Origin: Terriglobales bacterium
GTDB lineage: Bacteria; Acidobacteriota; Terriglobia; Bryobacterales; Bryobacteraceae
Direction of reading: 5' to 3'
Length of the DNA stretch: 44,653 bases
NCBI GenBank assembly: GCA_021372245.1
Contig: JAJFUV010000020.1
Coordinates: 1-44,653, forward strand
This document shows, piece after piece, positions 7,750 to 14,278 of this stretch (within the stretch, counting starts at the first letter, position 1; the number at the start of each line of letters is the position of its first letter). The translations under genes and the position numbers were made by a program. The notes beneath the pieces were generated by a model, which saw only the letters and a program-made list of their open reading frames with translations, searched no databases and had not been told where the DNA came from.

Positions 7750-8661
7750 ATGTCAGCAATTACATCGACGAACGTGGCTAACGCGATTGTCAAACTCGTG
7801 GCGGTGGATGCATTGCCAGCGCTTATGGGGAACATGGTCATGGGTAACCTTGTCAACCGGGACTTCGAGCCTACCCTGGCCCAGGCCGGTGACACCGTGA
7901 ACGTGCCCATTCCTCCGACGCTGGTGGCGAACAACCTAGCCGAGGGCGGCACCGTTCAGACACAGAACCCGAATCTGGGCAACGCCCAGATCGTATTGAA
8001 CACGCACGCGGAAGCGACCTTCCAGATTCCGGATGTGACGAAGGTCCTGGCGGTGCCCGATCTGCTGAAGCTGTATATGCAGCCGGCGGTGGTGGCTCTC
8101 GCCGAAAGAATCGAAACCGATCTTCTGGGCTTGTACGCAGGCTTCACGGCGAACAGCGCGGTAGGTACGTCTTCGACCGCGGTGACGGAAGCGACGATCG
8201 ACGCGGCCGAGACGGCCCTGTTCGACGCAAAGGTGCCGGCGAGTGAGCCGAAGTACCTGGTGGTGGACGGCAACACGTATTCGCAACTGCGGCAGATCAC
8301 GCGGTTCAGCGAGTACCAGACGGCCGGCGACGCGGGCTTGCGCGCCCTGGTGGACGGCACGGTGGGGAAGATCAAGGACTTCTATGTCTTCCGCTCGCAG
8401 TTCGTGCACAAGACCGGCAGCGCCCCGATGACGACCCACAACCTGGGCTTCGGGCGCTCGGCGATCGGCCTGGTGGTCCGGCGCCTGCCGCAGCCACTTC
8501 CGGGGACGGGCGCGGTGGCGGAATACGCCGAGATGGGGAACTTCGGCATCCGCGTGGTCATGAGCTACCAGCCCAACACGCTGGCGCAGCAGTTCACCGT
8601 AGACGTGCTGTACGGCGCCGCGGTGTTGCGCAACGGGTTCGGCGTTCAGGTAAACAGCTAG
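7750..8661 (+). CDS. Major capsid (coat) protein, P22 coat-like
   Basis: A 303-residue protein with an AAGGAG ribosome site 8 bases upstream. The beginning (VANAIVKLVAVDALPALMGNMVMGNLVNRDFEPTLAQAGDTV) and the segment TVNVPIPPTL resemble the P22 gene-5-type coat family with an HK97 fold. The central P-domain-like part contains AERIETDLLGLYAGF and KYLVVDGNTYSQL, and the C-terminal part YGAAVLRNGFGVQV is a typical closing strand. It is shorter than P22 coat (about 430), consistent with absence of the inserted I-domain. It forms the icosahedral shell. Confidence in the coat role is high, in the exact subfamily moderate. Confidence 0.85.
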   Translation: MSAITSTNVANAIVKLVAVDALPALMGNMVMGNLVNRDFEPTLAQAGDTVNVPIPPTLVANNLAEGGTVQTQNPNLGNAQIVLNTHAEATFQIPDVTKVLAVPDLLKLYMQPAVVALAERIETDLLGLYAGFTANSAVGTSSTAVTEATIDAAETALFDAKVPASEPKYLVVDGNTYSQLRQITRFSEYQTAGDAGLRALVDGTVGKIKDFYVFRSQFVHKTGSAPMTTHNLGFGRSAIGLVVRRLPQPLPGTGAVAEYAEMGNFGIRVVMSYQPNTLAQQFTVDVLYGAAVLRNGFGVQVNS

Positions 8662-8686
8662 ACTCCTGACGCGGAATAGCACAAAG

Positions 8687-8751
8687 GGCAAATTGGGGAC
8701 AGGCACGAAGTTTCGCAAAAGCGGCGAAATTCGAGCCAGTCCCCAGTTTGC
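8687..8751. repeat. REP-like palindromic element after the coat gene
   Basis: A long imperfect hairpin: 8687-8716 pairs with 8723-8751 around the core GGGGACAGGCAC...GCCAGTCCCC. A purine-rich loop separates the arms. It shares the core with the element at 5571-5634. It could also attenuate transcription after the highly expressed coat gene. Confidence 0.6.
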
Positions 8752-8793
8752 GCGTACTGCCATTACAGACTGCACAGTGAGAGCGAGGAACGC

Positions 8794-9138
8794 ATGGACT
8801 TGAAGATCTACTACCAAAAGCTGAGGGAGACCGAGAGGCAGATCAAGGAAACGCATCCGGTGGTGGTGAGCAAGGCTACACCGGATGGCGGTAAGGAAGG
8901 CGTGATGACGGAAGTGGCCCGGCATGTGGCGGCCGGCATGATCGCGGACGGCAAAGCGCGGCTGGCGACAACGGAAGAAGCCGCGGAGTTCCGGAGTTCG
9001 GTGGCCGCCGCGCGGAAGGCGGCCGAGCAGGCGGCAGCAGCGGGCCGGGTTGCGTTGAGCGTGCTTCCGGCGGCGGAACTGCAGATGCTTCGCGGGGCGT
9101 TGAACCTGGCGAAGGCGCATCTGCAGGAGAAGGCTTGA
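8794..9138 (+). CDS. Small virion-cluster protein of unknown function
   Basis: A 114-residue protein between the coat gene and a connector-like gene. The N-terminal half has a mixed strand/helix pattern (HPVVVSKATPDGGKEGVMTEV). The C-terminal half is an Ala-rich helix (AAARKAAEQAAAAGRV) followed by a Leu-rich helix. I recognise no family. A GAGCGAGGA-like purine stretch lies 8 bases before the ATG. In siphophage gene order this slot holds decoration, head-tail joining or hypothetical proteins. It ends 10 bases before the next start. Confidence 0.7.
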   Translation: MDLKIYYQKLRETERQIKETHPVVVSKATPDGGKEGVMTEVARHVAAGMIADGKARLATTEEAAEFRSSVAAARKAAEQAAAAGRVALSVLPAAELQMLRGALNLAKAHLQEKA

Positions 9139-9148
9139 GGCAACGGCC

Positions 9149-9913
9149 ATGTCTGTATTCACCGACGGCGTGATCGCCATGATCGGCGACCTACGGAGTT
9201 ACGAGAGCTCGATCCTGGATGTGGCGCACACGGAGGGGATCGACCTGACGGCGAAGCTGGCGCTAGCGCAGGAAGAGGTGGCCGTGGAGTTGGAGGCACT
9301 TCTGCCACGGAGAAGAGCAGGTGTGTGGAGCGGCATCAACGGGCGACCGAAGCTGGACAACGTAGTGGTGACAAGGCCGCTCAAACAGTGGCTGATTTTC
9401 CACACGCTGGCCATCGTGTACCGCGACGCTTACAACAGCCAGCTCAACGATCGCTACCTGGGCAAGCGGAAGGAATACTCGGAACTAGCCAAATGGGCGG
9501 CGCGGATGCTGAGCGAGATCGGCGTGGGTGTAGTAAGCACACCCATCCCAAAGGCGAGCGAGCCGATAATGAGCACGACACCCGGCAACGGCGTAGCGGG
9601 GCGCTATTACGTGCGAGTGGCGTGGCGCAACGCGGTGGGAGAGGAAGGGGCACCGGGCGAGGTTTGCGTGGCCGACACTTCGGACGGCACGCTGCTCACG
9701 GTGGCACCGACCGATCCACCGCCGGCGGCGAGCGGGTGGAGCGTGTACGCAGGGACCTCACCGGACGACATCACGCTGCAAAGCGTGGAGGCGATCGGGT
9801 TGGGGCAGCAGTGGACGGCTCCCGCCACCGGCCTGGTCCAGGGCCGGAAACCAGGGGATGGCCAAGAGGCCGAGACGTACTTGATGGTGGATCAAACTCT
9901 GCAGAGAGGGTGA
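9149..9913 (+). CDS. Head-tail connector-like protein with Fn3-like C-terminal domain
   Basis: A 254-residue protein; GAGG lies 8 bases before the ATG. Residues 1-125 are helical and end in HTLAIVYRDAYNSQLNDRYLGKRKEYSELAKWA, a pattern seen in adaptor/head-completion proteins. Residues about 150-230 form a fibronectin-III-like beta domain (GRYYVRVAWRNAVGEEGAPG, then WSVYAGTSPDDITL). It resembles a module in the tail hub at 14279 (TLYYAVSASDGAGNESS, then FHVYRGKSP). Such Ig/Fn3 modules are common surface decorations on phage particles. The connector role is inferred from position. Confidence 0.65.
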   Translation: MSVFTDGVIAMIGDLRSYESSILDVAHTEGIDLTAKLALAQEEVAVELEALLPRRRAGVWSGINGRPKLDNVVVTRPLKQWLIFHTLAIVYRDAYNSQLNDRYLGKRKEYSELAKWAARMLSEIGVGVVSTPIPKASEPIMSTTPGNGVAGRYYVRVAWRNAVGEEGAPGEVCVADTSDGTLLTVAPTDPPPAASGWSVYAGTSPDDITLQSVEAIGLGQQWTAPATGLVQGRKPGDGQEAETYLMVDQTLQRG

Positions 9914-9918
9914 ACGCG

Positions 9919-10416
9919 ATGGCAGGAATCGGCGGCAGAACAGCGAATCGAGTGACTGAGCTATTGACGAGCGCCACGGGATTGGAGAGCAGCGTACACC
10001 AGGCGGCCCTGAGCGCCAGGGTGCAACTGGCCGAAATCCCACCGGAGCAGGTTTTCCCGCAGAACGTGAGCTTCGAGGTTACCGAACGCACGGGCGTAGC
10101 GCGGTACCCATCGGTTCACGTTTACTGCGAGAAGGTGTCGAACGAGATGCGGGAGAAGTTCCGAACTTTCTCCGGCCGCGTGCGGATGGTGGTGGAGATT
10201 CGGGTGTCGCACGATCGTCTGGAAGGGATGGAAGAGGAGTTGCACGGCTACGCGGACGCGGTGACACGCGTTCTGGACAGCAGCCGGGGCGACTGGGGAA
10301 ACGGGATGTATTACGCCGGCGGGTACGAGATCAATTTCGGTGGGGTAAAGAAGGGCGGCAAGAACCACGTTCAGACGGCGAAGGTGGAGTTCGACGTGGA
10401 GGGAAGCCTGAAGTAG
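9919..10416 (+). CDS. Putative tail terminator / head-tail joining protein
   Basis: A 165-residue protein. ATG at 9919 is chosen because GAGAGGG ends 8 bases upstream. The segment FRTFSGRVRMVVEIRVSHDRLEGMEEELHGYADAVTRVLD combines strands and a helix, as in tail-terminator and tail-completion proteins that cap the tube before joining to the head. It lies directly before the tail-tube gene, the usual slot for this function. No diagnostic residue is visible, so the call rests on size, fold pattern and position. Confidence 0.55.
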   Translation: MAGIGGRTANRVTELLTSATGLESSVHQAALSARVQLAEIPPEQVFPQNVSFEVTERTGVARYPSVHVYCEKVSNEMREKFRTFSGRVRMVVEIRVSHDRLEGMEEELHGYADAVTRVLDSSRGDWGNGMYYAGGYEINFGGVKKGGKNHVQTAKVEFDVEGSLK

Positions 10417-10452
10417 GCCGTAGACGAGGGCCATTGAGAGGTCTAGAGAATC

Positions 10453-11625
10453 ATGCCTAGCTACATTTCATCAAGTGAAAACAGGTTCTACACGGCGACC
10501 GAAGGATCGTACGGGCAGGTGCCGGCGATCACGAACGAGAACCGATTCCCGGCGGTCAAGCTGACCGCGCGACAGATGGTGGACCGGCTTCAACGGAGGG
10601 ACAAGACGGGGAGCCGGACGTTTGCGGGTCTTCCCGCCGGAATCCGCAAGCAGACGCAGTTCTCGTTGAAGACGTACCTGACGAACTGGGCGAATGCGAG
10701 CGGGGAGCCAGGGTACGGCCCGCTGTTTCGTGCGGCTCTTGGCGGCGCTCCGCGCTTGTTCGCCGGCGGGACGTTAGGGCCGGCCAGCGAAACGAGATCG
10801 CTTGCCTTCGTAAGCCCGCACGGTTTGGCGGCGGGCGACGCGGTGGTTTTCGGCAACGAGATCCGCTTCGTCTCTTCGATCATGGACGCGCAGACGGTGC
10901 TGCTAAATGCGCCACTCACGCTGGCCCCGGCGGCTGGCGCAACGGCGGGCGCAACGGCGACCTACTCACCGGCGACGGACCTGCCGAGCGTGAGCGTGTT
11001 CGACTACTGGAGTCCGGTGACGTCGGTGCAGAGAATCCTGGCGGGCGCGGCGATCGATGAGATGCGCGTAACGATCAACGGCGACTTCCACGAGTTCGAA
11101 TTCAGCGGTCTGGCGGCCGATGTCATCGACAGCGGAAGCTTCAACCAGGGACAGGGAGCGCTGAGCATTTTTCCGGAAGAGCCGGCGATGGGGTCCTTCG
11201 ACTATTCGGTCGTGCCCGGACACCTGGGGCAGGCGTGGCTGGGAGCTTTCGAAGAGCAGGTTTACACCATCACGTCAGCGGAACTGGTGGTCAACAACAG
11301 CATCGACTTGCGCAATCGCGAATTCGGCTGCGAAACACCACGCGGCGTGGCGGGGGGCATGCGCAACGTGAGCATGAACTTCAGCCTGTACGAGAAGGAC
11401 GACGACTCGACGCGGGCGCTGTACCAGGCTGCCCGGAGCCGGTCGCCGATTTCGATCATGTTCCAACTCGGGCAACAGCAGGGACAGTTGTTCGGGTTGT
11501 ATCTGAAGAGCGTGATCCCGGAAGTGCCGGAATTCGACGACAGCGACAACCGCCTGCAGTGGAAATTCGCGAGCTGCCGCGCGCAGGGATCGGTGGACGA
11601 TGAAATTTACGTGGCTTTCGGATAG
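10453..11625 (+). CDS. Major tail (tube) protein
   Basis: A 390-residue, beta-rich protein preceded by GAGAGG. It contains ITINGDFHEFEFSG-like tube strands (TINGDFHEFEFSGLAADVID) and a late segment with MNFSLYEKDDDSTRALYQAARSRSPISIMFQLG, typical of siphovirus tube subunits, in which a loop stacks successive hexameric rings. Residues about 100-175 look like an inserted Ig-like module (LAFVSPHGLAAGDAVVFGNE). The gene sits immediately before the frameshifting tail chaperone, the invariant position of the tail-tube gene in siphophages. Confidence 0.75.
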   Translation: MPSYISSSENRFYTATEGSYGQVPAITNENRFPAVKLTARQMVDRLQRRDKTGSRTFAGLPAGIRKQTQFSLKTYLTNWANASGEPGYGPLFRAALGGAPRLFAGGTLGPASETRSLAFVSPHGLAAGDAVVFGNEIRFVSSIMDAQTVLLNAPLTLAPAAGATAGATATYSPATDLPSVSVFDYWSPVTSVQRILAGAAIDEMRVTINGDFHEFEFSGLAADVIDSGSFNQGQGALSIFPEEPAMGSFDYSVVPGHLGQAWLGAFEEQVYTITSAELVVNNSIDLRNREFGCETPRGVAGGMRNVSMNFSLYEKDDDSTRALYQAARSRSPISIMFQLGQQQGQLFGLYLKSVIPEVPEFDDSDNRLQWKFASCRAQGSVDDEIYVAFG

Positions 11626-11689
11626 GAGACGCCCGGCGGGCGCGGGGGTTTACGCGCAGGACAGGACGGAGCGAGAGACATCGGGAGCG

Positions 11690-12055
11690 ATGAAGTACGC
11701 GAGTACGTTCAAAGCGAGATCGAAGACGTGTCCGAAGGTGACGCTGGAGATCGCGCGGATCAGCTTCGGCCGGCGCATCGAGTTAATGCGCAAAATTCGG
11801 GAGCTGGCTGCACGGGCGGAATTCCTGGAGGCGGGCGGCACGCCGAAGGAGAAGATGGAAGCCTCACTGCTCGAGAGCGAAGTCGAGCGGACGTATATCG
11901 AGTGGGGGCTGACCGGCGTGGAAGGCCTGGTGGTGGATGGGCGGGCAGCCACGCCGGAAAGCCTGATTCAGTCCGGGCCGGAAGCGCTGTGCCGGGAAGC
12001 GCTCGCCTTGATCAAGGCAGAGTGCGGACTGAGCGAAGCCGAACGAAAAAACTGA
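11690..12055 (+). CDS. Tail assembly chaperone, short (G-type) product
   Basis: A 121-residue helical protein. ATG at 11690 is preferred; the frame is open from an ATG at 11600, but that extension overlaps the tail-tube gene and is Arg-rich low-complexity sequence. Lambda gpG-type chaperones bind the tape measure and recruit tube subunits, and a fraction of ribosomes shift to a longer GT form. Here the last codons are CGA AAA AAC TGA, with the slippery heptamer A AAA AAC directly before the stop. The position between tube and tape-measure genes fits exactly. Confidence 0.75.
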   Translation: MKYASTFKARSKTCPKVTLEIARISFGRRIELMRKIRELAARAEFLEAGGTPKEKMEASLLESEVERTYIEWGLTGVEGLVVDGRAATPESLIQSGPEALCREALALIKAECGLSEAERKN

Positions 12056-12107
12056 TCGCCGCCTTCCATTTTCAGTTTACGAACCAGGCCGGGTGGGAGT
12101 GCGGCGA
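12046..12107 (+). promoter_or_regulatory. Programmed -1 ribosomal frameshift site
   Basis: The heptamer A AAA AAC at 12046-12052 is in the X XXY YYZ register of the zero frame, and TGA follows at 12053. Three bases after the heptamer, 12056-12068 pairs with 12094-12107 (TCGCCGC with GCGGCGA, then CTTCCA with TGGGAG, one bulged T at 12100). This gives a 13-bp stem with a 25-base loop. Slippery site plus stem-loop is the standard stimulatory arrangement. The spacer of 3 bases is shorter than usual. Confidence 0.75.
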
Positions 12108-12384
12108 ATGCAGAAAGCGGGGCCTGGAACAATCGCGCCGCTGCGGCTGGATAGGGGAGCAGCCAGGCCGGCCGCGAAGGCCGGTTTGGGCGCGCGGCAA
12201 CTGCGCCGTCGAGGAGTGTCCGCGGTCCTACATTACGCCGCAGAGCGTGGCTTGGCTGGAGGGTTTCTACGCATGGCGGCTGACTGGAAGGCGAACGTTG
12301 GAGGAGCTGCCAGCGCGCTGGGCGGACGCGTTCCTGGTTCTGGAAGGTGAGCTGATGGAGGAAAACAGTGATGGCCGGAGATGA
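12052..12384 (+). CDS. Tail assembly chaperone, frameshift extension (T part of GT)
   Basis: The -1 frame stays open for 110 codons after the slip, from CTG at 12052 to TGA at 12382. No ATG, and no GTG or TTG with a ribosome site, occurs early in this frame, so it is best explained as the C-terminal part of a 231-residue fusion with the upstream chaperone. The extension contains five cysteines spaced C-x2-C-x10-C and C-x4-C, suggesting a small metal-binding knuckle, and a helical end (LPARWADAFLVLEGELMEE). It overlaps the tape-measure start by 14 bases. Confidence 0.7.
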   Translation: MIAAFHFQFTNQAGWECGECRKRGLEQSRRCGWIGEQPGRPRRPVWARGNCAVEECPRSYITPQSVAWLEGFYAWRLTGRRTLEELPARWADAFLVLEGELMEENSDGRR

Positions 12385-13108
12385 TCAGACGACGAGGCTG
12401 GCCGAAGCGCTGGCGCAAGCAAGCGGGAGAAGCCGGGTGATGGAGAGCGTCGCCGAAACGCTCGGGCGATTCTCGACGTGGAACCCGGCCGGGACCACGG
12501 ACCAGATGGGTGGATTGGCGAGCCAAATCGAGCAGCTCCGCCAGGCGAGCGAGCAACAGGCCAGCGTGGTGGCCGCGAATACCATGGCGATCGCGCGAAG
12601 CACGAACGCACAGGGGAATCCGACAGTGGCGGGGACACTGAAGCCTTCGTCGATCCTGTCAAGCATCTTCGGCAGCGGGTTCGGGATCTCACCGCTGGTG
12701 TCGGGAATCATGAAGCTGTTCGGCGGAGGAGACGAAACCACGACGACGACGGCGCCGGCCGAATACGAGCGCCCACAAGCACTGAGCTTCACCGGCGGGT
12801 ACGCGAGGGCAAGCGGAGGCCGCATCTACGCGCTGGACTATGCAGCGGGCGACCGATTGCGTTTGATGAGAGAAGCCGCAACGGACGGTACGAATTCACT
12901 GGACCAATCGCTGCCCCCGGCGACCGGCGGTTCCAGCGCGAGCGCACCAACGGCACAGCCGCCGAGCGGCGCGGCGACTCATATCACAGTACAGGTGCAA
13001 GCGATGGACAGCCGGTCGTTTCTCGATCACAGTGAGGACATCGCGCGGGCGGTACGGCAGGCGATGCTCAATTCGAACGGCATCAACGACGTCATCACGG
13101 AGCTGTGA
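12371..13108 (+). CDS. Short tape measure-like protein
   Basis: A 245-residue protein; ATG at 12371 (or GTG at 12368) follows GGAGG. It has an N-terminal helical, Gln/Ala-rich region, a hydrophobic Gly-rich stretch at about 92-120 (SSIFGSGFGISPLVSGIMKLFGGG), a low-complexity linker and a C-terminal helix SFLDHSEDIARAVRQAMLNSNGINDVI. That C-terminal pattern is typical of the end of siphovirus tape measure proteins. The slot after the chaperone is also right. It is far shorter than most tape measures, predicting a very short tail. An accessory role is possible, but no other candidate is present. Confidence 0.65.
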   Translation: MAGDDQTTRLAEALAQASGRSRVMESVAETLGRFSTWNPAGTTDQMGGLASQIEQLRQASEQQASVVAANTMAIARSTNAQGNPTVAGTLKPSSILSSIFGSGFGISPLVSGIMKLFGGGDETTTTTAPAEYERPQALSFTGGYARASGGRIYALDYAAGDRLRLMREAATDGTNSLDQSLPPATGGSSASAPTAQPPSGAATHITVQVQAMDSRSFLDHSEDIARAVRQAMLNSNGINDVITEL

Positions 13109-13114
13109 CGGATC

Positions 13115-13474
13115 ATGACAGACTTTCCCATCTTAAAGACCGGTGCCGTGATGCAGTACCCGGCCGAGCGCTCGATGAGCTTTTCGACGGAGGTCCTACG
13201 GTTCGTCGACGGGAGCGAGCAGCGCTTCCGGGATTTCGGCACGCCGCTAAAGCGGTGGATCGTGCGGCTGGACTTACTCGAAGACGCAGAACTGAAGCGG
13301 CTGGAACAGTTTTTCGAAGCCTCGCAGGGAGCGCTGGGCTCGTTTCAATTCACGGATCCCCGGGATGGAACGGTGTACGCGAGCTGCAGACTGGAGGAGG
13401 ACCAGATGACGATCGAGTTCAACGCGGAGCAGCAAGGCCGGACGGAGCTGGTGATACGAGAGAACAGGACATAA
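13115..13474 (+). CDS. Distal tail protein, lambda gpM / DUF2460-like
   Basis: A 119-residue beta-rich protein. The pattern VLRFVDGSEQRFRDFGTPLKRW, then LKRLEQFFEASQGALGSFQFTDP, then MTIEFNAEQQ matches lambda minor tail protein M and the related DUF2460 family. These form the ring joining the tail tube to the hub. It lies 6 bases after the tape-measure stop and 1 base before its larger paralogue at 13476. Confidence 0.75.
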   Translation: MTDFPILKTGAVMQYPAERSMSFSTEVLRFVDGSEQRFRDFGTPLKRWIVRLDLLEDAELKRLEQFFEASQGALGSFQFTDPRDGTVYASCRLEEDQMTIEFNAEQQGRTELVIRENRT

Positions 13475-13475
13475 C

Positions 13476-14273
13476 ATGCTCTGCTACCCACAACTAGAGT
13501 CGGGCGCGATCGGGCAGTTTCCGGGCCGGAAGCAATTGATACAGCGCACAGTGACGAACACACTTTCGGACGGTAGCACACAGCGGTTCGGCGATCCCGC
13601 AGGGTCGCGAATCGAGTGGACGCTCACCTATGAGGACCTGACCGACGCGGAGATGGCCGCCATTACGACGCTGTTCCAGGCGTGCGAGGGCAGGCTACTG
13701 ACATTCACGTTTCCGGATCCCACGGCGAACCTACTGGGCTGGAGCGAGAATCTTGCAGCGGACGCCTGGCGCAAAGACCCGCTGCTTCAACTGACGAGCG
13801 GCGCCGCCGATCCTCTGGGAACGAACCGGGCAACAAGAATTACGAATACGGGTCAGGCCGCACAGCGGCTGGATCAATCGCTGGCGGCGCCGGAGAACCT
13901 GCAGTACTGCTTCAGCCTGTATGCGCGCAGCGATTATACCGGAGAGATCATTACTTACCGAATGAGCGGAGGCACCGGAGATCGCAGGACGTTCACAATC
14001 GGGCCAAGTTGGAAGCGGCTGATCATCTCATCCAAGCTGGACTCATCCACCGAGACAGCAACGTTCGGACTCGAACTGCCGAACGGGCGGACAGCGGACG
14101 TATTCGGACTCCAAGTAGAAGCGCAGCCCGGCGCTTCCCAATACAAGATAACCGCGGGCCAGGGTGGAGTGTATAAACGGGCGCGATTCATGGATGACAG
14201 CCTGACGGTGACGTCGCAGGGTGTGAACCGCCATTCGTGCCGGGTACGCGTCACAGCCAGGCAGGGGAACTGA
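13476..14273 (+). CDS. Second gpM-like distal tail protein with inserted carbohydrate-binding-like module
   Basis: A 265-residue paralogue of the preceding gene. Residues 1-88 repeat the same fold (TLSDGSTQRFGDPAGSRIEW, AITTLFQACEGRLLTFTFPDP). Residues about 90-225 are an extra beta-sandwich (NLLGWSENLAADAW, LQYCFSLYARSDYTGEIITYRM, WKRLIISSKLD, ADVFGLQVEAQ) of the carbohydrate-binding-module type often seen in phage tail proteins. Residues 230-265 return to the closing strands (ARFMDDSLTVTSQ). Insertion of a CBM into a distal tail protein parallels the 'evolved Dit' of some siphophages, where it helps bind cell-surface glycans. Confidence 0.7.
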   Translation: MLCYPQLESGAIGQFPGRKQLIQRTVTNTLSDGSTQRFGDPAGSRIEWTLTYEDLTDAEMAAITTLFQACEGRLLTFTFPDPTANLLGWSENLAADAWRKDPLLQLTSGAADPLGTNRATRITNTGQAAQRLDQSLAAPENLQYCFSLYARSDYTGEIITYRMSGGTGDRRTFTIGPSWKRLIISSKLDSSTETATFGLELPNGRTADVFGLQVEAQPGASQYKITAGQGGVYKRARFMDDSLTVTSQGVNRHSCRVRVTARQGN

Positions 14274-14278
14274 ACCGT

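Noticed and set aside
7936..9180. A 414-codon minus-strand open frame across the coat gene
   Set aside because: Shadow of the coat gene and the following gene; no domain pattern and no ribosome site.
12052..12384. Broken or pseudogenised gene after the tail chaperone
   Set aside because: The frame change coincides with a perfect slippery heptamer and stem-loop at the expected position, so programmed frameshifting explains it better than decay.
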